From assembly GCA_022316685.1 (NCBI GenBank), contig JAKJHU010000108.1, positions 992,001 to 1,056,000 of the forward strand: 64,000 nucleotides of DNA. The letters are read 5' to 3'. The notes below the pieces were generated by a model. That model was not told where the DNA came from, ran no database searches, and saw only the letters and a list, made by a program, of their open reading frames with translations. Shown piece by piece: positions 33,331 to 45,743 of this stretch. This DNA is from Progne subis subis. Its lineage: Eukaryota > Chordata > Aves > Passeriformes > Hirundinidae. The position numbers and the translations under genes are program-made. The stretch's first letter is position 1, and each line of letters begins with the position of its first letter.

Positions 33331-34743
33331 TAAAACTAAACGACATTCAGCCCTAAGATCAGCAGCATCTCCAGCCCATCCTCTCTGGGAGCTTTGTGCA
33401 TTAACTCGAGTGAATTCACCCAGGCTCATGCACGGGGGGCTCTGATCTCCACACAGGGCCTCTTATTGCTGCCACGAAGCAGGAAAATGCCAAACACAGG
33501 CTCATACCAATCCCACCTCTCGCTAATCTGTTTTGTCAGCTCATCAGAATCTTGAAAGCGACCTTTAAGTGCTGGGAGGCATCCTGGTTTCTAATTAGGC
33601 TCCGTCAGATTTTGTGGTTTAGTCAAGCCAACCTGGCTCACTGCTGCAGCCTCAAACATGTGCACTTGGAAATCAGTTTTTCCACTCAGAAAAAGATAAG
33701 GTCTCCAGCTTCCTCCCCTCAGATAAGCTGAAGGAGAAAGGAACATGAAGTCATGTCCCTGCCACCCCAAATCCGTGGGGCTTCTGCATCCCATCTCCAC
33801 AGCGCCAGCTGTGCTTTACTGGCACCCAAAGCCATAAATTGAAGCACAGGATACTCCAAGGGGTGGAGAAGAAAGGAATCCAGGGATTTCTAAGCCATCA
33901 GAAAAGGTTTGATAAGACACTGCTCACTGCCACTATTATTTGTATTTTCAGAAGTGTCTCGGCGCTCTCAGCACTTTGCGAACAACGAGCCAGAACTCAC
34001 AGACTTTTCCAACCAAGTACAAAATGCAAAAAAAGCAGAAAATCCAAAACTGACTCACTCTGCCTGATTATAAAGCACTTTCTGAAACTTTTCATCAGCC
34101 ATTTTCTTCCTATTAAAAAAAAAAAAAAAAAAAAAAAACAACAACAAAAACCTAATACAATTTATTGAGTCATTTCACCCTTGCAACTCTGCAATTCCTG
34201 ATACCCGGGGATTTCCACTGTGGCATTTTGATCACCCTTAAAACCATCTGCAGAGCCTGAGGGATCAGGGATGCTCCTCAGAGCTCTGGCAGCGAGTCCA
34301 GAGAGAAGGCACTGACCTGGTGTAGAGGTGACACACAGAGCTCGCGTTCCCTTGGGATACAGCTTGAACCTCGGTAATCCCCGCTTGGCAATCCCTCCTT
34401 GGCCATGGCATTCCCTTCTCATCCAGCTGCCAAAAGGAGATCCGAAATGAAAATAATTAGCATCAATCACTCATGGGTTTGTTGTTTGTTCGTTTTGTTG
34501 TGGTTTTTTTTGTTGTTGTTGGTTTTTTTTTCCCCTTGCTAAGCATCCAAACCTATATCTTAGATAAACCAATAAAACAAAGCGTTTGGCCCTGAACAAA
34601 TCTGGATGAGCTACTCGAGGCTGGGCTCTGTCACACGGAATCCTGCGAATTCATTCACCTCAGACGTGTTCATTATTGTGGTGTTCCAACCCCAGACCGT
34701 TCCCACGTGCCCTGAGGCTTGGACACATCTCACCTACCTTCAG
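33331..34743. other. No gene recognised
   Basis: Contains a poly-A run of about 23 at 34115-34138 and T/G-rich sequence at 34477-34533. The rest is plain single-copy sequence. Confidence 0.5.
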
Positions 34744-34765
34744 GGACCGCCTGAAGAAGCTGAAG
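34744..34765 (+). other. Candidate 22-nt micro-exon (plus strand)
   Basis: A pyrimidine-rich stretch ending CACCTACCTTCAG precedes 22 bases that end in GAAG and are followed by GTGAGCAGC, a strong donor. Two frames are open (DRLKKLK, GPPEEAE). No family is recognised; both splice signals are good but chance remains likely. Confidence 0.13.
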
Positions 34766-35119
34766 GTGAGCAGCATCCCCAAGGCACTCGCACAATGACA
34801 GGGGCTCCTCTGGAGGCTCCGGCTCCCAGCATTAGCCACAGTGCCTCAGGGCAAGGCAAACCAGCTGCTGGGAGCCAGCCGGAGCCTCATTTCCAGCTTT
34901 TCCCCTGTGCTCCCACCTGGGGAGGCTCCAGCCCAGCCCAGCCTCCCCAAACAGCCGCAGCTGAGGGGCTACAGGGGGCTGCCAGCCTCGCACAGCCCAG
35001 CTCCCCTTCCCACAGCCTCCAGGACACGCGGGGAATTGCATTGCAGTGGGGCTTCAGGGCAGGGCAGCACTAAAGCCCAGCAGGGCGAGAAGCTGCAGAG
35101 CTCAGCCTTACCTCTGCAG

Positions 35120-35370
35120 CTGCGCTTTTGCCGAAAAGGGATTAATTAGCGAGCGGTGGGCGAGCCCCCGGTGAGGGGAGCTGTCACTGCGGACATCCAG
35201 CTCTCCAGGGGCTGGTCCCACTCGTTATCCCGGCAGGAGGATGCCCACGCCCGGCCGGGATCCCACATCCCACATCCCGCCGGAGCTGCTTGGAACTCTG
35301 GTGGAGCTGCTCCAGGGTTACCCCGGTGCCGCGGGGAGGAGAGAGCTCCGTCCCGGCGGGCAGATGGTTC
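35120..35370. promoter_or_regulatory. CpG-rich patch
   Basis: About 19 CpG occur in 250 bases with high GC, including CCCGGCCGGGATCCC near 35250 and GGTGCCGCGGGGAGGA near 35326. A TTAATTAGCGAG word lies at 35143. It is a candidate small CpG island. No start, donor or TATA box clearly goes with it. Confidence 0.45.
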
Positions 35371-36490
35371 CCCCTCTCCTTTGGAGGGGCTGAATGACTT
35401 TTCAAACCTTTGAGTCCTGATGTATTCACTTCAGGAGACACAAAAGTACAAAATCTCAGCATGGAGTGACTCCCTCGCTTGCTTTATTATTTTGGCTTTT
35501 TTTTTTTTTTTTTTTCCTTCCCACCCCCCCCCCCCCATCCACCCCTTGTCTTTTCTTCTCTCCCTGGACAGTTTTATAATTTTGGCCTGTGGCCAGAAAG
35601 TCTGTCCTGATTAGCCTGGGCTGGCTGTGAAACACCTGCAGCCCATTAGAGCAGGAGGAAGGGAAAAAAATAAAAATAAATCCCTTGTCATAGGTGAAGT
35701 AACGACCACTTCTTCCTTTGTTTTAACACTAAAAGGACAGTCAGGAGGAGAACCAAAAAAAAAAAACAACAACAACCCACGGCTTTACCACCTCACCTGC
35801 CACTGACTGGTGTCAGCTGCAGCCACCGGGTCATTTTTGTCGGATAAGTGACTCCAGTAATTTGTTGTCACTTCACCCCGGTGAGGTTTACAGGTTATTA
35901 AATATGAAGTGCACTTGCTGCATTTGAACAGTGCCCCCTGCACCTTATTTCATGTCTTTGTGAGGAGCTAACCAGGCACGAGGAAGACACTTCCCTCTGG
36001 GCAGCTCACAACTGCGTTGGCTCCTGGAATTATCCTTCAGTGTCCCAGCTGCTCCTGGCTGCAGCCACTGCTGAGCCTCCAGAGGGGCACAGGGCTCCAG
36101 GAGGGGACAGACACCGCTCCTGTGGCCCCACAGGGGTGACCAGAGCATGCAGAGATGCAGAAGGGGCGCTCAAGGTACCACTGAAGCTCTTGGCTCTGGC
36201 AGAGCACAGAGTTTTTTATAATAAACACAGGAATTGTTGTGATCCTGGTACACGGTGACGCTGGGGGACAGTGAGAGGCAACAACTCCCAAAATGAGCCC
36301 AGCTCAGTGTGCCCCTGCAGGACTCTCCACTGGGACAGGAGCCCCACTTGTGGCCCCAAAACCCCTTCCAAAGGTGTGTTTGTACAGAAGATGGCCATGC
36401 CTCCAAGGAGGGGCTTGGTGCCTGCTGAGATGTGGCAGCAAAGGGACAAAAACACCCCTCAGACCCCTCCTGTCCAGCAGGGCCACAACC
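35371..36490. other. No gene recognised; T-rich and C-rich runs
   Basis: A T run (35498-35515) followed by 14 C (35524-35537) is simple sequence. An A run lies at 35755-35766. No gene-like signal. Confidence 0.5.
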
Positions 36491-36817
36491 AAAACACACC
36501 TGGGCTGAAGGACAGGCCACAGTGAGACCTCAAAACACACCTGGGCTGAAGGACAGGCCACAGTGAGACCTCAAAACACACCTGAGCTGAAGGACAGGCC
36601 ACAGTGAGACCTCAAAACACACCTGAGCTGAAGGACAGGACACAGTTACATCTCAAAACACACCTGAGCTGAAAGACAGGACACAGTTACATTTCAAAAC
36701 ACACCTGGGCTGAAGGACAGGACACAGTGAGACCTCAAAACACACCTGGGCTGAAGAGAATGACACACTTACATCTTAAAACACACCTGGGCTGAAGGAA
36801 GGCCACAGTGAGACCTC
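36491..36817. repeat. 41-base minisatellite, 8 units
   Basis: Unit: 'aaaacacacctgggctgaag', 'gacaggccacagtgagacctc'. Eight adjacent units start every 41 bases. Two subtypes are visible, one ending GTGAGACCTC and one ending TTACATCTC or a close variant. The last unit is about two bases short. Confidence 0.95.
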
Positions 36818-37259
36818 CTGGGGTGGTGACCCCTCTCTGAAAACCCCTGTGTGTCACAGGGCGTGCTGGGGACAGGAGCTGAGGGACAGCTGGAGGTGCA
36901 GATAACTCATCCTGCTTCACACCTCGAACCCTGACAACAAAGCGGGAGCTTAAAGGCAGCTCCAAGAGCTCTGCTGCTGGGAACATCTCCAGGGACTGGA
37001 TGGTATTTCAATCCCATCCAGCCAAAATGCCACTGCTGGGATGTCAAAAAACCCAGAGATCCTCCCCAAACTTGCTGTGGTTTAATCAAACTTCTTTGTG
37101 TAGCTGCAAGGCACTGGAGACATTTACACCCCAGCAGCTGAATGTTTTAGTTCTGCATCCAGCGGAGTTGAGCCATCAATAAAAAGGAAAAGGGAAAAGA
37201 AAAACTTGTGACCACAAGGGGCTCTGTCAATTATTCCCGTTGCTGTCCTGGAGCATGGA
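36818..37259. other. No recognisable feature
   Basis: Unremarkable sequence following the minisatellite. Confidence 0.5.
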
Positions 37260-37386
37260 AAAGCAAGTCTGCCGCTGCACACAGGTCTGACTATTTGCAT
37301 TTTTAATAATTCAAGAGTTTAATTAGTATCGTGCCCTTAATCAGAGGCTGAAAATACAGCTGAAGTCATCAGAGCTTAATTAGTTT
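37260..37386. promoter_or_regulatory. Octamer plus homeodomain-site cluster, possible enhancer
   Basis: Within about 90 bases lie ATTTGCAT (37293-37300, POU octamer in reverse), TTTAATTAG (37318-37326) and CTTAATTAG (37375-37383), plus a TTAATAATTC word between them. Such grouping is typical of neural or mesodermal enhancers, but AT-rich DNA also yields it by chance. Confidence 0.3.
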
Positions 37387-37410
37387 AAAAAAAAAAAAAA
37401 AAAAAAAAAA
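37387..37410. repeat. Poly-A run (24)
   Basis: This uninterrupted A run borders the preceding homeodomain-site cluster. Confidence 0.95.
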
Positions 37411-38999
37411 GATTCTGCAGTGACAATGTCTTGACTAACATGGAGCTCTGTCCTCAGCTTTGGGCTTCAGATGAGCTTTTACCTGTTGCTTCTGATTTTC
37501 AGTGCCAGCCCACCTCAGAATAACTTAAAAGCCTCAAACAAATCAGTTTGCTTCCCTGTTTATCCCTGTGAACCCTTCCACAACTCTCTTGAACTGGACT
37601 CAGGGAAAAAAAAAAACAAAAAAACCAAAAAAAACCCAACCTATCAGTTTGAAAATAATAAATTGAATTAAACCAAGTGTATCCCATAAGCTGCATGTGA
37701 AATTCTCTTCTGCAGGGAATAAACCTGGTTTTATAATGTCCATAAGTGTCTCTGGATCTTCAGTTGAGTCAGCAGGAACACATTCCTGAGGGGGATCGCT
37801 GTGTGGCCAGAAAAATCCCCTTTTAGCAGCGGGAGCGGGAGCTCAGACTGGTCCCAGTTGGTCACTGGGTGGTGAAGCCTGGGGGGTTTGGTCCTGCCTC
37901 CCTTCCCGGGTGGTTCCAGGGGGGTTATCCCAGGTTGGGATGAGCACACCCAAAGCCCGGGCAGGAGCCGCCCCGTCCCTCCCTGGCAGGTTGATGGTGT
38001 TGTACGGGACGTCCTGGATGGGCTTTCCCAACAATATTTCATTCCGTGCTGGAATTCCTCCCTACCCAAGGCCGTGGAGACTGAAAACATAGCCAGGCTC
38101 CAAAGTGGATTAGTGAAATTCATGGAAATCAGGCCAATCCCAGACAATTAAATATGCTAATCCGGATGCAACTTCCAGTTCAGGAAGTCAGGCAGCCTCA
38201 TGCCCTTCCACCTCTGATTCGCTTGGAAAAAGGAGGCCAGAAAAAGTTCTTACCATGCCAAAACTGTCCCTTAGCTCCGAGCACCAGTGAGAATCACAGT
38301 AAATCCTGATTATTTTTTTTTTTTTTTTTGGCAGGGGGAGTGGGATACATTTTCCTTCAATAATGATACCACAGCCTGCTGCTTCTTTCTCTCTGCAGCC
38401 CCTGAACCTCCCAGCTCGCTGTCCCCTCAGGAATATCCCAAATAAATTAGTGAAACCTCACTGGAAGGTGATAGCAATCACAGACAGCACTTAATTCTGT
38501 TTAGAATGGAATTAGAAATCCAATCACTTCTGTACCTAGGAAAGGTCTGCCTGGCTCAGGCTGAAAACAAAACCTGTTTCTTTGGGGAGCATTGGGCCAG
38601 AGGAAGATGCTGGAAATTCAAGATGGAAAAACGGAAGTTGGTTTGTCCACAAGGAAAGTTTCCTGTAGTCTCAGGAGAGTTTGATTTATTCCTGACACTC
38701 CTGTGGGAGTTTTTATGTACATAAATAAATATAACATGGGCCTATACCTATAAATAAATTTAAAACAAATACATTTTATTCTGTCTCCTCATCCCCTCTG
38801 AACCCTGCCCAACTCCTGACCCAAGGAGCAGCTCTTGGCACGGATTTTCTGCTCCCTGCTCCCCTTACCTGCCGCAGGAATTGCCCCCTCTGCCTGCTCC
38901 TGGAGGTGTTTGGGGGCTTTGCTGCAGAGCGGAGGACAAGATGACAAATGATCCAGCACACAGCACAGGAATGTAAGTGAGTCTCAGCTATTTTTAATT
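37411..38999. other. No gene recognised
   Basis: A-rich tract at 37606-37636 and T run at 38312-38329. The rest is unremarkable. Confidence 0.5.
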
Positions 39000-39300
39000 A
39001 AGAAGCGATGACAGCTGACTAAATTCCCTGCCACTGCAGTGAAAGGCTCCCTGACCCAGACATTATTGGCCACCCTCCGAAGGCCGATATATATCGGTCC
39101 CGACGGTGCTGCTATTATTGTCCCCGCCGTCTGGACAGATGCAGGGCTCACCAAACCCACGGCTGCCACCAGCATGCAAAAACCCTGGGAGAAACGTGGG
39201 GAAGCTGAGCAGCAGGAGGAGGCAGCAGGCGAGGGGAGGACGGCGAAGGTCACCGCGCTGCAAGTACCAGTGCTGGTCTCTGATAAACGTTCCGAAAATG
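39000..39300. promoter_or_regulatory. Single-copy patch with perfect palindrome CCGATATATATCGG
   Basis: A 14-base perfect palindrome lies at 39084-39097, within sequence that also carries TTTTTAATTAAG near 38992 and several CpG (GTCCCGACGG, CCCCGCCG). It is unlike the repeats around it. A regulatory role is inferred only. Confidence 0.25.
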
Positions 39301-39328
39301 GCCGGACAAATTCAGCTGCCGTTTTCCC

Positions 39329-39354
39329 TTTTTTTTTTTTTTTTTTTTTTTTTG
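39329..39354. repeat. Poly-T run (~24)
   Basis: This T run sits at the end of the preceding patch. Confidence 0.95.
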
Positions 39355-40036
39355 ATTGATTGGTTAAAGCGGTGATAGACTGAGCAGGGGAGAGGCAGAG
39401 AGACAGAAGGAGCAATTCCTGCTGTAAGGCAGAGAAGGGGCAAGGCAGGATGGGCTTCACTCAGTCACAGGGAGGGTTTAACTGAGAAAGACCAAAGTGA
39501 CCTGGATTTTGGAGGGTAGGGATTCACCTGGCTTCATCGGACTCTTTAGCAGAGATGGGAACACAGTCCAGGTGTCCAGCTCCTGCTGGCACAAGAGACT
39601 GGCACAAAAGTGGCTTTTTGAGCCACTGGAAAGGTGTCAAGAGGAAGACACTAACCACAAAGGCAGAACACGGAACTCCCTTTTGTTCTCAGGGCTGGCG
39701 CAGCACCGAGTCCAGCAGCCGATCTCTTTACCTTGCGCTCACGTTGCTGGTGAGAGATAAAGAAAAGATTTCCCTCCTAGCCTTTCCAGAGGGCCACAGG
39801 GACGAGGGATGAAGCGGCAAAGTCACCCAGATCACGTACCAACTTGGCATGAGCGAGACAAACACATTAAGGGACATCATCGGGAACTTTCCAGCCTGGT
39901 GGCAGGCTGGGAGGGGGCAGAGCTGCTCTCTGCTGTTGCTAAGACAGCCCCCCCCAGCCCTGCTCTCTCCGAGCCCAATCCACGGCTTTCTCCTCCCATT
40001 GGCTCCGCAGCCGCATCGAACGATCGTGACAGGTTT
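39355..40036. other. No gene recognised
   Basis: No repeat or exon signal beyond chance frames. Confidence 0.5.
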
Positions 40037-40062
40037 TCCTCCTCCTCCTCCTCCTCCTCCTC
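40037..40062. repeat. (TCC)n microsatellite
   Basis: Eight TCC units. Confidence 0.95.
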
Positions 40063-43000
40063 ACCCTGCTGCCTTCTGCCTATGGCCTATTAGCAGGGGA
40101 GGGCCAGCCAGCCACGGAATCAATAGTTTGTGAGAGGGAACAGGGCTGTGCAGGGCTGCATTTGCATTCCGGCCCTGTCTGCACGTGTCTCCGCATTGCC
40201 AGCAGCGGGAATGAGCCGTGCCCACGGAGGAGAGGATGGGTGGCAGGGTGGTACCTGCAGTGCCACAGCCAGCGGGGCTCAAGGACCATCGGCGTCCTGC
40301 CTGGGCCCTGGGCAGAGCCAGCTTCTTCCCAGCAGCCTGGCTGAGCTGGTGTCCCCAGCTCGGTGCTCACGGGAAATCGGGGGAAGTGTCACAGCACCAC
40401 GAGCGATGCCCTCTCCAGGGAGATTTTAGGGAGTTTCTTAGGGCTGAAGGGACCTGGAAGCCTTCTGGAGCAGGCAGAGAGTGTGAGAACACACCCCAAA
40501 GGCAGAGCAAGCTTTCCTGGCTGGAGCAGGATGGCTGGTGACCATCGGTGCTGCTCAGGCACAGCCAGGCTGCAGAAATTCGGGAGCAGTGGCTCCTTCA
40601 TCCACTGAAACCCTGATGGTGGGCAGTGAAACACAGAAGCACTGGGACAACTCCTGGGTGCCACCCCAGAGCAGGTCAGGATTTGGGAGCAGGCACAGGG
40701 AAGGGACAGAGGAGTTGGGACAGGTTTCCCATCAAAACAGGCTGGAATTGACACTGGGCATCGATGAAACCCCAACACACAAATATTGCCCCTGGCTTTG
40801 GGACAGGCTGGGAGAAAGAACTTACTCAGCGGTGACAGAGACCTGGGGCACCGAGAGAGGGGTGAGTAACTCAAAAAGCAAAGGCAGGCAGCTGATGAGG
40901 CGTCCCCAGGCACACTGGGACACCAGTGAAACACCAGCCCTGAGGCTGTTTTCCTTCCCCACTCAGGTGAGTCAGCATCCGGACTAAAGGAGAAAAACTG
41001 GAGTTTCCTTTTCTGTCCAGGACAGCAAGAGGTCAATGAACTCAGCAGAGACATGCACTGGAAGGACACTGTCGCCTAAGTACCAGATTTTCCCATCCTG
41101 GACGTTCCCCTTGCTCTCTGTCCTTTGTGTTACACAGTTGGGCAGAGTTCTAACCCAAACTGTTGCAAAATAACACAAATTGTTGACCAAGACAGGAAAA
41201 TTTCCTCAGGAAATTTCCACTGCTAAACCTATTTATTTGTTTCAGGACTGGGGGTGGCTGGACACAAAACACCAGGTCAGTTAAAAGAATGTCTGACCCG
41301 AATAAAGGTCAGAAATAATAATAAATTTATGAAATCCCCAGAGATGGTTTCTTTAATATAAGACGGAACTTGGAGTTGAAAGGAGGAGAGAGAAGAAAAG
41401 ACCACACATAAAAATCAGGTTCAAATCCCTGCTTGGCCTCACTCAGCAAAGAGCCCTGAATTAGGTCCACAGTTACTTAAACAGCTTCAAATGTTTTGGG
41501 ATCTCTCTGCAGTTCCTGTGACCTAAGTTTCTACCCGGGGCAGAACAGCAGGAATGTTCTGAGCTCCCAAAAACAGCCACGGCTTCGGACAAACGCCTGA
41601 AACCCAGCTCCAGAACAAACCCGCTCTTTTCTGGGGTTTCTGCAGTGTGGAGATGCCGGTGCTGTGATTCCTCCCAGTTGTGTGCTCAGATTGGTGCATG
41701 GAAGAGAATTAATGGGCTGGAAGGAAAGCTACACTTATTTTTCCATCTCTGTACCATGTGAGGCTTTCCCTGATACCTTCAGGAGAAGCACGGAATTAAG
41801 CAAAACCCAGGATGATAAAACAGACTCGGATAAGAATTTCTACCATGAGTTAAACCTGTTGTAGCTACTCAAGAGCCTCTGAATTAAGCGCTTTTAATCA
41901 ATAAAAGTCTTTTAGTAAAATTAAAGCTCTCAGAGTAATTTCAGGATGGAAAAGATTCCATCCCTGGCTCCAAATTTTTCTCCTTCCTGTTACTTCCTAC
42001 AGGAACATTTACCTGGACACGTCAGATTTGCCACAGTTGGAAAAAATAATCAGATATTCTTACCAGGAATACGGAAATATCCAGCAGAAGTCAGAGCTGG
42101 GATGGAGCACCTGGAGTAACAGCAAGAAGGTAAATATGAATATGAGGAATAATATGATGGATATTGACAATATCCATCCCATGTGATGGATACCTGACAG
42201 GAAACCCCAACCCAGCAGAAGGAAAATTGTGCTCGTGGCTCTGTTTCCCTCCCCAGGATGGATCTGCCTCTAGCCCAGGGTTCCAGGATTCCGCTCCCCA
42301 CCTGCCTGGCACAGCTGATGGAGAACAAGGAGCCAAGAAACCTGAGAGCCATTCCTGAGCCAAGGACTGTTCCCAGGTCCCTTCTGCTTTCAGGTTCCCG
42401 GCTCAAAAGATAAAATCCCCAACGTTTTCCTTTTCAGATCTTCCTCGCCTCAAAAGCCGTTGAAATATCAGCTGTCTTGTCCTTTTTTGTTCTACGAAAT
42501 GATTTTCCGTGTGCATTTTGGAATTCTGGACAGGAAGGATCAACCCAGGGCTGCAGCCCTCCTTGCTTTGTTGTGTAACTGCCCGTGAAGGGATTTGATC
42601 CCAGCCCCTCTGCTCCTGGTTTGCTTCCCAGCCCCATTCCATGGATACAATTCTTCAAGAAGCTGGGATCGTTAATAAAGCCAAACCACAGGAATACTTC
42701 TCATAACTGCTCCGTTCCTCTGATGCCAAAAGCTCTGCAAAGTTCAATTTCATCTCGAAATAGTTCGGGCCGAGGTAACTCGGTGTTACAATCCCATTTT
42801 GCTGTTAAACAGAGCGCTAAGGATTGTCCCAGGCCATAAAAACAGCAGGAAAAAGACAACCAAATCCCTGATTCCTGATCCAGAGCCACTTGCTCCATCC
42901 CAGAGGACAACATTCTTTCCTAGGATGACTAAAAACATTGGGATCTTCCGCAAAATCGAGTGGGATGCCAAATTTTTGAGGTGAAACAACCAGCCCAGCA

Positions 43001-44228
43001 TGGGAAACTGTAAAAGGGGATATAACATCCCAGCTTCCTGAGCTCTGGTCCCATAAACAGCTTCACAACTCGTTTCCCACACAGGCACCTGTATTTTGGG
43101 GACAGACAAGAAGTGGCACGTGTTTGTACGTGGCGTTTTCCTTTTCTCTGGCTGCACTCCTATACATCCATATATGACCAGAATGTAAAATCCGTGTGTA
43201 TAAATACCCGTGTGCGTATCAAAGGTATTAAAATTAGAAGGGACTTTGATGTTGGACTCGAAGAAATGCTCCTGCCACCACGCAGAGCTGTGGGAATGAG
43301 CTGCCTGCTCAGAAATCCAAGGATTTGGAGGGCAGACCTTTCCCTCAAGGTGCTTCTTCCCACCCATCAGCTGCTCAGGAAAATGAATTTCCCATGGATA
43401 AGCCATGACCCCTTTTCCTGGGTTTGTGCCACCTCATAAAACTGTCCCAATATCACCACTACACCCCAGAATAATTTGAATTTGAGTAATTAGAGACATA
43501 TCTGAATTAGCCAGGCTGGATCCCTTCGGTACCAAACCGATTCTCTCACAAATGACCCTTAAAGCAAAATAAATCAAAAAGAACAATCAAATTAACAACT
43601 CCCTGCACTTGTTTTTTTAGGGTGACAGATCAACAAACACAGCCATCTTATTTATTTTTCCTTTTTTTTTTTTTTTTTTCCTCACAAGCAGCTTTTTATA
43701 TCTCCTGACCCAAAATAAGCCCAGGCCCAGCTGCGGTGCCGTGTCAAACAGCAATTACTCTATAAAAGGCTGACCAAATGGAGATATTGGTGGGCCAGAG
43801 GCATGGAATTATTTTAGGACTTACACAAACTTTCTCTGGGAGTGGTGAGAGGAGCTGTGGGCGCTGTGGTGCACCTAAGAAACCAGCAAATACCAGAGGG
43901 GTTTTTGTTTGTTGTTGTTTTTTTTTTTTCCTGCTTGTTCCAAACCTCACCACCTGACGTGGAATGGCCTTCCCAAATATCAGCTGAAGGGAAAAGGAAA
44001 ATAAAATAAAATAAATTAAAAAAGCAACCCAAAAAAGTAGAAGTGAGATTTGTTTACTCCTCTTTAAAAGAGGCTTCGCTCTGTGACAGGTTTGGAGATT
44101 CTCCCCCCCAGGAATTCCTGCTGAACCACACCAAAACACGTGGCAGAACGGCAGCGAGACCCTTGCAACATTCCATTATGCTGGGAGGAAACAAAAAATA
44201 ATTTAAAAAAATAATAAATCAAGCCTCC
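40063..44228. other. No gene recognised
   Basis: About 4 kb of mostly single-copy sequence. An octamer ATTTGCAT lies at 40160-40167. A B-box-like GGTTCAAATCC near 41418 has no A-box partner. T runs lie at 43661-43679 and 43917-43930. Frames up to 226 codons (minus, 40389-41069) show no domain or consistent coding bias. Confidence 0.5.
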
Positions 44229-44330
44229 TAGAATTCCCAGGATGACTTGGAGGAGACCTCAAAGCTCATTCAGTTCCATGGACAGGGACACCAGCTCAAG
44301 GATGCACTCCCACTCCTGATTTTTTTGGCG
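44229..44330 (-). mobile_element. Diverged CR1 LINE fragment (probable)
   Basis: On the plus strand 'gaattcccaggatgacttgg', 'aggagacctcaaagctca' and 'gacagggacaccagctcaag' follow the order of a reversed CR1 3' end, with several substitutions. Confidence 0.5.
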
Positions 44331-45056
44331 ATATTCTGGCATTATTTTTACAATATTTAGGCTCCCTGAATCCCTCCTGCTGAGCCTAAAGGAGCAGGAG
44401 CTCCTAAATCCCAACTCCCCCATCCTCTCAAACCTTCGGGGAAGGTCACCTGGGGCTTGTCCTGCCCTGTGGGGAATCCTACAGGGGTTCAGGGTTTGAG
44501 AGTGGCTGGGCTCAGTTCAGAAACCCGGCAGGAATTAGTGGCACTTTTCCAGCTTCCAAAATATCCCTCCTCCTTCTGCCACGGGGAAACAGGGCGAAAA
44601 AGGAAAGTGGTTTAGCAAGTAGGAACACAGCAAATTCAAAATAGAACCAGAGGGGATTAAAGCAAATACCCAGACTGTCCTAACCTGTGTTTACTGCCCA
44701 AATCCTGCGGCAATTCCTGGTGTTTTCAGGGGGTTCTTCCTGTGATGTAACTTTGGGATTAAACTTGGCCCATGCAACTGCTCTGACTGCAGGTCCCGGG
44801 AGGGAGATGCTTCTCAAAGCCCTCCTCAGAGCCCAAGGCACCGAAATGCACATGGATTTTTGCTGGAAGGGCTGGGAGAAAGTGACAGCATCTGCCTGAC
44901 AGGAAATTCCCGTCCTTTATTAGGGATTTCAAAAATAAATCCTGTTTTCCAAGCAGGATGGTGGGTGTCAAATAAAATAAAGGGAGGTTTTAATTATCTC
45001 AGTGAGAGTCAAGTCTGTTTTCCACTTAATGTGGGGTTTTTTTACACCCAGGAATT
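44331..45056. other. No recognisable feature
   Basis: Unremarkable mixed sequence. Confidence 0.5.
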
Positions 45057-45122
45057 TCATAGAATCATGGAATTATTTAAGTTGGGAGGCTCCTTAAAGA
45101 TTACCCTTTTCCAACCCCTTAA
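45057..45122 (-). mobile_element. CR1 LINE 3' terminal fragment
   Basis: The plus strand reads 'tcatagaatcatggaatta', then 'agttgggaggctccttaaag' and 'ccaacccctt', the reversed extreme 3' end of CR1 including its terminal short repeat. Confidence 0.85.
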
Positions 45123-45720
45123 TTTCAAGTTAAACATTTGTGGCAGCACTGGGCTTGTGTGATGTACCACGGTAGAAATATCACGCAAATAAATCCGAGT
45201 TTGAACGCTCCTGAGCTCTGAATTCTCAGTTCAGTTCCCAGCTGGCACAAAAGGACCAAAAGCCTCGTCCCTCCAGGTGACAGGATGGAACATCTCACCT
45301 GTAAGCAGCTCCTCCTCGGGCTGTTGGCCAGAGGGATGGAGCAGCTGGATTTGGGATGGCAGATTTTCTGTGTGCTTCTCAAAAGAGGCTTCACCAGTGC
45401 TGGCAGACCCTGGAAAAGAAGGGAATTCATGGCAGAATTAGAAATGATCTCCAGATTTTCCTCAGCTGAGAGCCCAGCTCTGGTCACGTGCTGGGAGTGG
45501 CCTCAAGGTGAATATTTTCCTTAGTTCCTTCCTCTTTGGATATCCCTGATTCTGAAGCTTTCCTCTGAATATAACTGAGGTAAGCGCAACACAGAAATTG
45601 CAGGAAAATCAAGGAAAACCATGGAAAACAAATCCACATACCCTGTGTTCCACGGAGCAGGGTTAAATCCTTCTCCCTCAATTTGCCACCAGCACTCAGC
45701 TACATGGGAGAAAAGATTGA
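45123..45720. other. No recognisable feature
   Basis: No repeat, RNA or exon seen. Confidence 0.5.
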
Positions 45721-45743
45721 AATTAAATTAAATTAAATTAAAT
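45721..45743. repeat. (AATTA)n microsatellite
   Basis: Four and a half units of a 5-base repeat. Confidence 0.95.

Noticed and set aside
36491..36817. CRISPR-like array of 41-base units
   Set aside because: There are no spacers between units; it is a minisatellite.
40830..40862. Plus-strand exon ending at GGGTGAGTAAC
   Set aside because: The donor is good but the upstream AG lacks a polypyrimidine tract.
40389..41069. Minus-strand frame of 226 codons
   Set aside because: No recognisable domain, competing frames on the other strand, and no supporting promoter or splice signals.
41400..41470. tRNA gene from GGTTCAAATCC B-box
   Set aside because: No A-box at the right distance and no cloverleaf arms upstream.
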